Assembly (NCBI GenBank): GCA_905197665.1
Contig: CAJJZP010000001.1
Location: 62,001-126,000, forward strand
Length of the DNA: 64,000 nucleotides
From: an uncultured Collinsella sp.
Lineage (GTDB): Bacteria; Actinomycetota; Coriobacteriia; Coriobacteriales; Coriobacteriaceae
Direction: 5' to 3'
Shown: piece by piece, positions 1 through 7,868 of the stretch
Numbering within the stretch: position 1 is the first letter of the stretch
Layout of the letters: each line of letters opens with the position of its first letter
The notes under the pieces: model-generated
The model's input: the letters and a program-made list of their open reading frames with translations, nothing else
Told to the model about the DNA's origin: nothing
Databases searched by the model: none
Made by a program: the position numbers and the translations under genes

Positions 1-31
1 TCGGCGGCGTGGGCATTTTAGGAGGATGTTC

Positions 32-1762
32 ATGGCGAACGACAGCAAGACATGGCGGTGCGGAAAGTATGAGCTCAGCTTTGACCGTCCGCGCATCATG
101 GGCGTCCTCAACGTGACGCCCGATTCGTTTAGCGATGGCGGGGAGCACTTCGACCCGGACGCCGCGATCGAGTATGGCCTGACGATGCTCGACGCCGGCG
201 CCGACATCATCGACGTAGGCGGCGAGTCCACGCGCCCCGGCTTTACCCCGGTTAATCCCGACGAGGAGGCTCGCCGCGTGCTGCCCGTGGTGCGCGCGCT
301 GGCCAAAGAGGGCGCCATCGTCTCGATCGACACGCGTCACGTGGCGGTTGCCAAGGCGGCCGTGCGCTGCGGCGCCTCGATCGTCAACGACGTGACCGGC
401 TTCACCGACCCCAAGATGGTCGAGTTTGTTAAGACGAGCACCTGCGGCGTCATCGTGATGCATGCCGGCGAGGTCGCCGCGCCCGCGCGCACGCACGCAA
501 CGGTGCAGCTCGATACCTCGGCAGCGGCGTTTGTTGCCGAGAAGGCACGCGAAGCGGCTGCCGAGGCCGCGCGCGAGGCCGAGAAGCCGGCCCGTCGCCG
601 TCGCGGCAAGTTGCTGGGCGAGCCTAAGCCGGAGGCCAAGCTTCCGGGCGGCGTGGTGCAGCCCTCGTTGCCGTTTGGCGAACCTGAGCCCGCGACCGAG
701 CCTGCAAGCGAGCAGGAGACGCCGGCCGCCGAGCAGGCTGCTGCTGCCGAGACCGTCGCGCCCGCGCCCGAGGCCACCGAGGCCGCATCGGAGCCCAATG
801 ACCGCCTGGCCGCCATGATGCGCCGCAGCGCCCGCCGCGAGGAAGCCTACGTGCCCACCTCGCAGCTCCGCCGCTTCACCCTGCCCGATTCGGCGCCCAT
901 CATGCGCCGCGTCATGGGCTTTCTGTCCGACCAGGCCCGCGCGCTCATCCACGCCGGCGTGTCGCGCGACCGCATCTGCATCGATCCCGGTCCGGGCTTT
1001 GGCAAGACGGCCAACGAGGACATCGTCATCCAGCGCGAGACTGCCAAGATGGCGTCACTGGGCTATCCGCTCATGTGCGCCGTATCGCGCAAGCGCTTTG
1101 TGGGCGCCGTCTCGGGCGTGACCGAGGCCGCCGAGCGCGATGCCGCTACGTTTGGCGTGTGCCTGGGCGCCATCCAGGCCGGTGCCAACATCGTGCGCGT
1201 GCACGACGCCGCGGGCTTTGCGCAGTTCCTGAACGGCTACTGGGCGGTTGCCAAGCCGCAGCCGCGCCGCGCGTTTGTGGCCGTGGGCTCCAACCTGGGG
1301 CATCGCTGTGACAACATCCGCGCCGCACGCGACATGATCGCCGAGATTCCACTCACCTGCGTGTCCAACTCCTCCAAGATCTACGAGAGCGAGCCGGCCT
1401 ACGAGACGCGCCAGGACGCGTTTGCCAACGCCGTCATCGAGATCAAGACCGAGCTGGCGCCGTTGGTGCTGCTCGACGAGCTCATGAAGATCGAGGCCGA
1501 GCTGGGCCGCGACCGCTCCAAAAAGGCCAAGGCCAACGGTCCGCGCACCATCGACCTGGACCTGCTGTGGATGGACGGCGAGACCCACGGCGGCAAAAAG
1601 CTGCGCCTGCCGCATCCGCTCATTGGCGAGCGCGACTTTGTGCTGGTGCCGCTTGAGGACCTGATGCACGACCCGGCGCGGTTCTTCCGCTATAACGGTG
1701 TCGAGGTCAAGGAACCCGAGGATCGCGTGGGCCATATCGTGGGCGAATTGGGGCGTATGTAG
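32..1762 (+). CDS. folP-folK: Dihydropteroate synthase / HPPK fusion protein
   Basis: Bifunctional cytosolic folate enzyme. The N-terminal half is dihydropteroate synthase (joins pterin pyrophosphate to p-aminobenzoate) and the C-terminal half is 6-hydroxymethyl-dihydropterin pyrophosphokinase. DHPS motifs seen: MGVLNVTPDSFSDGG near residue 23, GGESTRPG, VSIDTRH, DPGPGFGKT, SRKRFVG and a final RVHD. HPPK motifs from about residue 411: FVAVGSNLG, GPRTIDLDLL and LPHPLIGERDFVL. About 130 Ala/Glu/Pro-rich residues (roughly 148-280) are inserted in the DHPS barrel right after the VMH strand, making the protein much longer than a normal fusion. The ATG at 26 overlaps the AGGAGG ribosome site, so the ATG at 32 is the better start. 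The next gene starts at the base after the stop. The function call is secure; the role of the insertion is unknown. Confidence 0.93.
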   Translation: MANDSKTWRCGKYELSFDRPRIMGVLNVTPDSFSDGGEHFDPDAAIEYGLTMLDAGADIIDVGGESTRPGFTPVNPDEEARRVLPVVRALAKEGAIVSIDTRHVAVAKAAVRCGASIVNDVTGFTDPKMVEFVKTSTCGVIVMHAGEVAAPARTHATVQLDTSAAAFVAEKAREAAAEAAREAEKPARRRRGKLLGEPKPEAKLPGGVVQPSLPFGEPEPATEPASEQETPAAEQAAAAETVAPAPEATEAASEPNDRLAAMMRRSARREEAYVPTSQLRRFTLPDSAPIMRRVMGFLSDQARALIHAGVSRDRICIDPGPGFGKTANEDIVIQRETAKMASLGYPLMCAVSRKRFVGAVSGVTEAAERDAATFGVCLGAIQAGANIVRVHDAAGFAQFLNGYWAVAKPQPRRAFVAVGSNLGHRCDNIRAARDMIAEIPLTCVSNSSKIYESEPAYETRQDAFANAVIEIKTELAPLVLLDELMKIEAELGRDRSKKAKANGPRTIDLDLLWMDGETHGGKKLRLPHPLIGERDFVLVPLEDLMHDPARFFRYNGVEVKEPEDRVGHIVGELGRM

Positions 1763-2464
1763 ATGATCGAGATGAATGCTGTTGTCGCCGGTACCGAGCT
1801 CGACGCGGCGCGTGACGCGGGCCGTGAGGGCGTGTCCGCGGGCTGGTGCGCATGGAACGCGGGCGATGCTTCGCTGACGTTTTCGCTGGTCGTGCGTCCG
1901 GATGTGAATATGCACGCCTTCCACGGCCTGCCGTTTGTGGCCGCGATGGGCATGATGGACGCGCTCGTGGGCACGGCTTCGACGCCGGGGTTGGGCCTTG
2001 CCGGTAAGGTGGGTATCCAGTGGCCGAGCGATATCGTGTGCGGTGCGCCTGCGTTTGAGACGTCGTTCGCGCGCGTCGCCGTCAACGGCGGTGCCGGTGC
2101 CGCGGGCATGTTTGCCGCAGTGACGGTTGATATTGAGCGTGCGGCGCTGGGTGAGCTTGGCGTGGATATGGCCGACGAGGTGCTGGTCGAGGCATTGGCC
2201 ACCGCCGTGCTGACCCGCGTGGACACCTGGGCGGTTGCCGCCAACACACCACAGGGTGCTGCCGGCCCGCTGGCTCCGGTGCTGGGTGAGTACTTCGATA
2301 TGGTGCCGCTGCTGGGTCGTCAGGTTGCGGCGGTGTCGCCCAACGGTTTGCCGCTTGCGGTCGGTGTGTTTGCGGGCCTGGACATCTGGGGCCGCGCGAC
2401 CATCAAGACCGATGCCGGCGAGCAGGAGTTTCCGCCCGAGGCCGTACGGATTCGCGGACTGTAA
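1763..2464 (+). CDS. Biotin-protein-ligase-like protein, catalytically degenerate
   Basis: 233 residues resembling the catalytic core plus C-terminal barrel of BirA-type ligases. SLVVRPDVNMHAFHGLPFVA matches the LRP...LVAALA strand and helix; GIQWPSDIV sits where KWPNDL normally lies; the last 45 residues (LLGRQVAAVS...GEQEFPPEAVRIRGL) resemble the BirA C-terminal domain. The biotinyl-AMP loop GRGRxGR is missing, and the lysine of KWPND is replaced by glutamine. There is no DNA-binding domain. The ATG directly follows the folP-folK stop, so the two are translationally coupled. This is probably not an active ligase. It could be a divergent or non-catalytic family member; the fold assignment is my inference from motifs. 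Confidence 0.55.
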   Translation: MIEMNAVVAGTELDAARDAGREGVSAGWCAWNAGDASLTFSLVVRPDVNMHAFHGLPFVAAMGMMDALVGTASTPGLGLAGKVGIQWPSDIVCGAPAFETSFARVAVNGGAGAAGMFAAVTVDIERAALGELGVDMADEVLVEALATAVLTRVDTWAVAANTPQGAAGPLAPVLGEYFDMVPLLGRQVAAVSPNGLPLAVGVFAGLDIWGRATIKTDAGEQEFPPEAVRIRGL

Positions 2465-2503
2465 CGCGAGGCGCCCGCGCTCAAAGATAGACATGACAAC
2501 AAG

Positions 2504-2533
2504 ACCCTCCTCGGCCTGTGCCGGGGAGGGTTT
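2504..2533 (+). terminator. Rho-independent terminator after the folate operon
   Basis: A stem ACCCTCC(T)CGGC pairs with GCCGGGGAGGGT across a short loop and is followed by TTT, 40 bases after the stop of the biotin-ligase-like gene. Confidence 0.6.
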
Positions 2534-2562
2534 CGCCTATCTGGGGAATGGGTTGCCAGCGC

Positions 2563-2605
2563 CCTATTCCTCAAAACTGAAAAATTTTCGTTTTTGAGGA
2601 ATAGG
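2563..2605. repeat. Palindromic repeat, copy 1 (CCTATTCCTCAAAA family)
   Basis: A 43-bp near-perfect palindrome with arms CCTATTCCTCAAAA and TTTTTGAGGAATAGG around an A/T-rich centre. It is the first of three copies around the ATPase gene at 2717-3913. There is no T tract, so a simple terminator role is not obvious. Confidence 0.85.
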
Positions 2606-2648
2606 ATTAAGGCGGCTCGGTCTTTCGCGAGGTATATTCGCTATAGAG

Positions 2649-2690
2649 CCTATTCCTCAAAACTGAAAATTTTTCAGTTTTGAGGAATAG
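2649..2690. repeat. Palindromic repeat, copy 2
   Basis: The same palindrome, here with arms CCTATTCCTCAAAACTGAAA and its complement, ending 26 bases before the ATPase start codon. The position would allow it to act as an operator or as an mRNA hairpin in the 5' leader. Confidence 0.85.
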
Positions 2691-2716
2691 CGATAAAAGA
2701 CCGCGAGGAGGCCCCG

Positions 2717-3913
2717 ATGAAACTCATCAATAGAACGTCATATATGGACACGTTGACGAGTCTTATTGGCGTGCCGGACATCAAGGTCATCACGGGCATC
2801 CGTCGTAGCGGTAAATCAAAATTGCTCGAGGCCCTCCGCGATTACGTGGAGGCACATCTGTCCAATTCGAATGTCATCCATATCAACTACAACCTCGATG
2901 AGTTCGAGAACCTGCTCGAGTATCACGCGCTGCTCGCCTATGTAAAAGAGCATCGAGTGTCCGGCAAACAAAACTTTCTGCTTATCGATGAAGTTCAGAT
3001 GTGCGACGGTTTTGAGCGTGCGATCAATAGCCTTCACGCATCCGAGCAGTACGACATATTCATTACCGGATCGAATGCCTTTTTGCTGTCGAGCGATCTG
3101 TCGACGCTCTTTACGGGGCGTACGTTCGAGATCGAGGTTTTCCCATTCTCGTTTGAGGAGTATCGTCTCTATGGCGACGAGGGCGAGGTCGACCGCGACT
3201 TCGATGAGTACGCGAGAACCGGCGGTATGTCCGGCTCTTACCCTTATCCACTGCAGGAGCAGCGCTATCAATATCTCTCCAACGTCTTCAAGACGCTCAT
3301 TGTGAGAGATATCGTGCAGCGGCATAACGTGAGAAACGAATCGGCGCTGCTGCGCATTGCCGATTACATGATGGACAACGTTTCCAACATTACGTCGGCA
3401 CGCAACATTACTGATGCATTAAATGCGGATGGGTTAAAGATTACGAACAAGACGGTCGGCACGTACATGGGGTACCTGTGCGATGCGTTTGCCTTCTATA
3501 AAGTTCGTCGGTACGACATTCGCGGCAAAAAATACCTTAAGAGCGGCGAGAAGTACTATCTGGCGGACCATGCGTTTAAATATGCGCTTCTTGGTACACG
3601 TGATATGGATTGGGGACGCGTATACGAGAACATGGTGGCAATCGAGCTGCTGCGTCGCGGATACGAGGTATACGTCGGCGTGCTCTATAAAAAGGAAATA
3701 GACTTTGTAGCAATCAAGCGGAGCGAGAAACTCTACATTCAGGTGAGCGACGACATCAGCTCGGATAAGACATTTGAACGCGAGATTTCGCCACTGCTGA
3801 GCATTGGCGATGCGTATCCCAAGATGATTCTCGCCCGCACGCATCACGAGGCCACGGATCGCGACGGAGTGCAGATCGTGGACCTGGCGAGGTGGTTGTG
3901 CGGCGAGGCGTAG
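2717..3913 (+). CDS. AAA ATPase with DUF4143 (PD-(D/E)XK-like) C-terminal domain
   Basis: 398 residues. Walker A is GIRRSGKS at residues 27-34, Walker B is FLLIDE ending at D90-E91, and the sensor-like strand FITGSNAFLLSS is typical of the AAA_14 family. From about residue 200 the protein follows the DUF4143 pattern, ending with YENMVAIELLRRGYEV...EIDFVAI, which resembles a PD-(D/E)XK nuclease fold. The start is supported by GAGGAGG about 6 bases upstream. Such ATPases are common accessory genes of uncertain role. Base composition is clearly less GC-rich than the flanking genes, which suggests horizontal gain. The gene stands alone, with palindromes on both sides. Confidence 0.88.
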   Translation: MKLINRTSYMDTLTSLIGVPDIKVITGIRRSGKSKLLEALRDYVEAHLSNSNVIHINYNLDEFENLLEYHALLAYVKEHRVSGKQNFLLIDEVQMCDGFERAINSLHASEQYDIFITGSNAFLLSSDLSTLFTGRTFEIEVFPFSFEEYRLYGDEGEVDRDFDEYARTGGMSGSYPYPLQEQRYQYLSNVFKTLIVRDIVQRHNVRNESALLRIADYMMDNVSNITSARNITDALNADGLKITNKTVGTYMGYLCDAFAFYKVRRYDIRGKKYLKSGEKYYLADHAFKYALLGTRDMDWGRVYENMVAIELLRRGYEVYVGVLYKKEIDFVAIKRSEKLYIQVSDDISSDKTFEREISPLLSIGDAYPKMILARTHHEATDRDGVQIVDLARWLCGEA

Positions 3914-3920
3914 CAGAAAG

Positions 3921-3963
3921 CCTATTCCTCAAAACTGAAAAAATTTCGTTTTTGAGGAATAGG
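3921..3963. repeat. Palindromic repeat, copy 3
   Basis: Third copy of the 43-bp palindrome, starting 7 bases after the ATPase stop and lying between the convergent ATPase and coaX genes. It could act as a bidirectional transcription block or mark the end of a mobile unit. Confidence 0.85.
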
Positions 3964-4018
3964 ACCGATGCATTGCTTAGTCCGCCGCTCGCGCCCGTGC
4001 TCGACTTAAGCCCCTGCC

Positions 4019-4792
4019 TTACCCCAGCTCCTGCATGCGGCGGTAGATTTCGCAGATGCCCTTGATGGTGAGCTGTCCGTCGACCACGTCGAAGGCATCG
4101 GTCGAATCGGCGACGATGCCGGCGAGACCGCCCGTGGCGATAACGGTGGCATCCTCGCGGCCCAGCTCGCGCTTCATGCGCTCGACCAGGCCCTCGGCCA
4201 TGGCAGCAGCGCCCACCACGGCGCCGACCTTGATGCACTCCTCGGTATCGCGGCCGATGGCATGCTCGGGCGCCTCGAGCGGCACGCTGGCGAGCTTGGC
4301 GGCACGGGCGGCAAGCGCGTCCATGGAGATGCGGATGCCCGGCGCGATCGCTCCGCCAATGTAATAACCGTCCTCATCGATGACGTCGATATTGGTCGCG
4401 GTGCCAAAGTCCACCACGATTGCCGGCGCGCCGTAGAAAGTTTCGGCCGCAACGGCGTTAGCGACGCGATCGGCGCCTACGGCTTGGGGACGCGCCGCGC
4501 GCAGCTTGGTCACGGCGGCCGTCTGCGGCCCGATGACGATGGCGTCTGCGGCAATGCGGTCGGCCACGGCGTGCCACTCGCGCGAGAGCTGCGGCACCAC
4601 GCCCGCAAAGGCGATCGCATCAACCGCATCGAGCGAGAGGCCGTACATCTTAAAGAAACCCATCAGGCGCACGTGGATCTCGTCGGCGGTATAGGAGCGG
4701 TCGGTGGGCATGCGCCACGACTGCACCAGCTCGTCTCCGTCGAACAGGCCCATGGCCGTCTGCGTGTTTCCCATATCGATAGCGAGCAGCAT
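4019..4792 (-). CDS. coaX: Type III pantothenate kinase
   Basis: 257 residues, the usual size. It phosphorylates pantothenate as the first step of coenzyme A synthesis in the cytosol. Type III hallmarks are the N-terminal phosphate-binding DMGNTQTAMGLF, the central VGADRVAN, and DFGTATNIDVID with GGAIAPGI. The reading frame stays open upstream across the tRNA region, but the protein family starts at MLLAIDMGNT. That ATG (base 4792 on the minus strand) has GGGAG about 6 bases upstream. It converges on the ATPase gene and diverges from the tRNA gene. Confidence 0.95.
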   Translation of the reverse strand: MLLAIDMGNTQTAMGLFDGDELVQSWRMPTDRSYTADEIHVRLMGFFKMYGLSLDAVDAIAFAGVVPQLSREWHAVADRIAADAIVIGPQTAAVTKLRAARPQAVGADRVANAVAAETFYGAPAIVVDFGTATNIDVIDEDGYYIGGAIAPGIRISMDALAARAAKLASVPLEAPEHAIGRDTEECIKVGAVVGAAAMAEGLVERMKRELGREDATVIATGGLAGIVADSTDAFDVVDGQLTIKGICEIYRRMQELG

Positions 4793-4928
4793 GTCTACTC
4801 CCAGTGTTGGCATAAAAGGACGCGCACCATTGTATACGCGCCGTCGACGGCGCTCGGCCGCGATTCGTTTACGGTGATAGGGGCTGAGGGGTTTAAATAT
4901 GAAGGAATTATGCTCTACGAGATTTTCC

Positions 4929-4957
4929 TTGCCGTTTACCGAACTCCCGCGTAATAT
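4929..4957 (+). promoter_or_regulatory. Sigma-70-type promoter for the initiator tRNA
   Basis: TTGCCG (4929-4934) and TAATAT (4952-4957) are separated by exactly 17 bases. The start point expected about 7 bases later lies some 25 bases before the tRNA. Confidence 0.7.
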
Positions 4958-4988
4958 TCTTTCTTGCGCACATGAGGCGCCCAGACAT

Positions 4989-5065
4989 TGCGGGGTGGAG
5001 CAGTCTGGTAGCTCGCCGGGCTCATAACCCGGAGGTCGTAGGTTCAAATCCTGCCCCCGCGACCA
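4989..5065 (+). tRNA. Initiator tRNA-fMet (CAT)
   Basis: A 77-nt tRNA with encoded CCA. The D stem GAGC/GCTC, anticodon stem CCGGG/CCCGG around loop CTCATAA, and T stem GTAGG/CCTGC all fold. Three G-C pairs next to the anticodon loop (GGG/CCC) identify the initiator. Position 1 is T and position 72 is G, a weak pair at the site where initiators avoid Watson-Crick pairing. Confidence 0.95.
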
Positions 5066-5074
5066 AGAACTTGC

Positions 5075-5104
5075 AGCTCGTCGGCCTAGCCGGCGAGCTT
5101 TTTT
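5075..5104 (+). terminator. Rho-independent terminator of the tRNA gene
   Basis: AGCTCGTCGGC pairs with GCCGGCGAGCT, followed by TTTTT, 10 bases after the tRNA CCA end. Confidence 0.85.
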
Positions 5105-5154
5105 GTTATTCCGGGACCGTGTTTTCGGTCCAATTCCCAACCTCTCAATCAAAG

Positions 5155-5211
5155 ATCTCGATCTGTAACATCTAGACCCGATTTGGGCGGCTAGATGTTA
5201 CAGATCGAGAT
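5155..5211. repeat. Intergenic hairpin repeat 1 of 3
   Basis: A perfect 21-bp inverted repeat (5155-5175 and 5191-5211, arms beginning ATCTCGATCTGTAACA) around a 15-base loop ACCCGATTTGGGCGG. First of three related hairpins between the tRNA and the flavoprotein gene. Confidence 0.85.
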
Positions 5212-5237
5212 ATACCGGTGGATTGGGTCCCGTTTGT

Positions 5238-5290
5238 CTAAATCTATAACACGAGGGACGGATTTCGCCGAGTTGTTGTTATAGATTGAG
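5238..5290. repeat. Intergenic hairpin repeat 2 of 3
   Basis: Arms CTAAATCTATAACA and TGTTATAGATTGAG pair with one mismatch; the loop contains CGGATTTCGCCG. It is preceded by GGGTCCCGTTTGTCT, which also precedes copy 3, so the unit repeats at about 80 bp. Confidence 0.75.
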
Positions 5291-5316
5291 ATTTTCTAGC
5301 AGGCGGGTCCCGTTTG

Positions 5317-5371
5317 TCTCGATCTGTAACAGTAAGACCCGATTTTGCCGCGTAACTGTTACAGATTGAGA
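5317..5371. repeat. Intergenic hairpin repeat 3 of 3
   Basis: Arms TCTCGATCTGTAACAGT and ACTGTTACAGATTGAGA pair with one G-T mismatch; the loop contains ACCCGATTTTGCCG as in copy 1. It lies about 150 bases before the flavoprotein start. Confidence 0.8.
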
Positions 5372-5518
5372 TAAACCGACGGGCCGCCCCGCCCATCCCC
5401 ATCCACCCGCCGCCACCTGATATTCGCCGATTTCCGTTGCGCCACTGTGCTCCCATGCCATATCCTCTAGACAACTACGCGGCACCATCGCCGCCGCGCC
5501 TACAAGAGAGGAATGTCC

Positions 5519-7549
5519 ATGACCGCACCTGCATCCAAGCTGCTCCAGCCCATTACGGTTGGCCCCCTTGAGCTCAAGAACCGCATTATGTTCCCGCCGC
5601 TGACCACCGGCTACGAGGAGCGCGACGGTTCCATCGGCGAGCGCAGCCTGGCTTTTTACGAGCGCCTGGCCCGTGGCGGCGTGAGCTACATCGTCATCGG
5701 CGACGTCGCTCCCGTTATGACCGCAAGCCCCACGCCCAAGCTGGCGACCGACGCTCAGATCCCCACGTTTAAGGCCCTGGCCGACGCCGTCCACAAGCAC
5801 GGCGCCAAGGTCGCGCTGCAGCTGTTCCACCCCGAGTACGACGTCCCCGGCGTCGGCCGCATGGTCATGGGCTCCATGGCCGCTGCGAAAGCTGCGCAGG
5901 AGGCAAAGGCCGCCGGCGACGAGGAGACCTTTGCCGCCAAGATGGCCGAGTCCAACGAGATCCGCAAGCAGGCCTACGCCAAGCTGCACCACGACATGCA
6001 GCACTTTGTGAACGAGGCCAGCGTGGAGCAGCTCACCCAGATCAAGGAAGCCATCGCCGCCTCGGCCGCCCGCGCACAGCAGGCCGGGATCGACGCCATC
6101 GAGGTCCACGGCGACCGTCTGGTGGGTTCGCTGTGCTCGGCCATCCTCAACCAGCGTACCGACGAGTACGGTGGCTCGTTCGAGAACCGCGTCCGCTACG
6201 CGCTCGAGGTCGTCGCCGCCATTAAGGACGCCGCACCGGAGCTGATGGTGGAGTACAAGCTCCCCGTGATTATGGAGAACCCCGACGGCACGCCGCGCGG
6301 CAAGGGCGGCCTGCAGCCCGATGAGGCTTGCGAGTTTGCCAAGCTGCTCGAGGGCGCGGGCATCGATATGATCCAGGTCGCGCAGGCCAACCACACCGGC
6401 AACATGGGCGACACCATTCCGCCCATGGGCGCCATGCCCTACAACTGGACGCTGCCCGTGGCCGAGCGCGTCAAAGCCCTGGTCTCCGTGCCGGTGGCAA
6501 CCGTCGGCCGCGTTGTCTCGGTCGAGGCCGGCGAGAAGATTCTGGAAGACGGCTCGGCCGACATCATCGCCTATGGCCGCTCGCTCATGTGCGACCCCGA
6601 CATTGCGCTGAAGGCCGCCACGGGTGAGCCCATCCGCGAGTGCCTCAACTGCAACAAGGGCTGTGTCGACGCGATTCAAAACCGCAAGTACATCTCGTGC
6701 GTGCTCAATGCCGAGAACGGCGACGAGGCGACCATCGCCATTAAGCCGGGCGAGGGCGACAAGAAGATCGCCGTGGTGGGCGGCGGTATTGCCGGCCTGG
6801 AGGCCGCGCGCGTGGCGGCCAAGCGCGGCTACGACGTGACCGTCTACGAGGCGAGCGATCATCTGGGCGGCCAGATTGTGCTGGCGGCTGCGCCCCCGCG
6901 CAAGGACGAGATCATGCGTTCGGTCGAGTATTACGAGAAGATTCTGCCCGGCCTGGGCGTGAAGGTTGAGCTCAACCACGCCGCTAGCCCCGCGGACCTC
7001 AACGCCGCCGACGCCGCGATTGTGGCCGTGGGTGCGCACGACGTGGTCATCCCCGTTCCGGGCGCCGACTCGGACAAGGTCGTCTCGAGCTGGGACGTGC
7101 TGGCCGGCAAGGTGGAGCTTACGGGCCGCGTCGCCGTCATCGGCGGCGGCCTGGTGGGCACCGAGACTGCCGAGTACCTGCTGCAGCACGGCTGCGAGGT
7201 GGCGATCGTGGAGATGCTCGACAAGATTGCCGCGGGCGAGTCCGAGACCATCCTGCCGCTGATTATGAGCGACTTTGCCGAGCATGGCGTTGAGCAGCAC
7301 GTGAAGACCCGCCTGACCGCCATTACCGACGAGGGCGTGGAGGCTGTCCGCACCACCGAGGACGGCGCCGAGGAGCCGGTGAAGATCGCTTGCGATTACG
7401 TGGTGATGGCCGTGGGCTCCAAGGCCAACGCGTTTGACCTGGACGGCGTGACGGTGCCCGTGACCTGCGTGGGCGATTGCTCGGGCGAGCGCACCGCCGA
7501 TATTGCGAGCGCCATTCGCACGGCATATCACGCGGCCAACGAGCTGTAG
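5519..7549 (+). CDS. Old-yellow-enzyme/NADH-oxidase-type Fe-S flavoprotein (enoate reductase family)
   Basis: 676 residues with the layout of 2,4-dienoyl-CoA reductase and enoate reductase relatives. An FMN-binding TIM barrel (about 1-365) contains AIEVHGDRLVGSLCSAILNQ. Then comes a [4Fe-4S] cluster motif CLNCNKGCVDAI...C near residue 374, an FAD-binding AVVGGGIAGLEAARVA segment, and an NAD(P)-binding AVIGGGLVGTETAEYL segment. The barrel holds a helical Ala/Lys-rich stretch near residues 120-165 that looks longer than usual. AGAGAGG fits the ATG at 5519 better than the ATG at 5513. Likely an NAD(P)H-dependent reductase of unsaturated acids, bile acids or similar compounds; the substrate cannot be read from sequence. 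Monocistronic. Confidence 0.88.
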   Translation: MTAPASKLLQPITVGPLELKNRIMFPPLTTGYEERDGSIGERSLAFYERLARGGVSYIVIGDVAPVMTASPTPKLATDAQIPTFKALADAVHKHGAKVALQLFHPEYDVPGVGRMVMGSMAAAKAAQEAKAAGDEETFAAKMAESNEIRKQAYAKLHHDMQHFVNEASVEQLTQIKEAIAASAARAQQAGIDAIEVHGDRLVGSLCSAILNQRTDEYGGSFENRVRYALEVVAAIKDAAPELMVEYKLPVIMENPDGTPRGKGGLQPDEACEFAKLLEGAGIDMIQVAQANHTGNMGDTIPPMGAMPYNWTLPVAERVKALVSVPVATVGRVVSVEAGEKILEDGSADIIAYGRSLMCDPDIALKAATGEPIRECLNCNKGCVDAIQNRKYISCVLNAENGDEATIAIKPGEGDKKIAVVGGGIAGLEAARVAAKRGYDVTVYEASDHLGGQIVLAAAPPRKDEIMRSVEYYEKILPGLGVKVELNHAASPADLNAADAAIVAVGAHDVVIPVPGADSDKVVSSWDVLAGKVELTGRVAVIGGGLVGTETAEYLLQHGCEVAIVEMLDKIAAGESETILPLIMSDFAEHGVEQHVKTRLTAITDEGVEAVRTTEDGAEEPVKIACDYVVMAVGSKANAFDLDGVTVPVTCVGDCSGERTADIASAIRTAYHAANEL

Positions 7550-7625
7550 TTAACTTCGCGGCCAGGCGGGGCGGTAGCACGGATCCGCCCCGCCCGACTG
7601 CGTCCCTGCGCACATAGACCATCAA

Positions 7626-7668
7626 CCGGGGTGGGGCCTGCAAGAACAGCGGGCCCCACCCCGGTTTT
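7626..7668 (+). terminator. Rho-independent terminator after the flavoprotein gene
   Basis: CCGGGGTGGGGCC pairs with GGCCCCACCCCGG, followed by TTTT. A weaker GC-rich hairpin (GGCGGGGCGG/CCGCCCCGCC) lies just upstream at about 7565-7595. Confidence 0.8.
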
Positions 7669-7868
7669 GGTGCAGGGGGCAGATTAGTTTGCACCAAGTC
7701 CTTGGCATATGGGCGTGGCTGCTGTTCGTAATCTTTAAGACATCATTAAGGCTTGCGTTGTGGAGCAAGCCGCAGGTCAATGCTATTCTTTTACCTTATC
7801 GTACGGTGTTGTATTCTGCCTGAATTCTCTACCTGCGAACAACGGATAAACGCGACCGAGCGGAAAGG

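Noticed and set aside
1055..2494. A 479-codon open frame on the minus strand opposite folP-folK and the biotin-ligase-like gene
   Set aside because: It mirrors real genes in high-GC DNA; the protein is His/Arg/Gly-rich with no family motif.
2717..3913. Type II toxin-antitoxin or complete defence island
   Set aside because: Only a single ATPase gene is present, with no partner gene to support a system.
4793..5152. Longer N-terminus of CoaX
   Set aside because: It would run through the initiator tRNA gene; the family begins at MLLAIDMGNT.
5279..7531. A 750-codon minus-strand open frame opposite the flavoprotein gene
   Set aside because: Pure shadow of the coding strand with a low-complexity Ala/Val/Gly/His composition.
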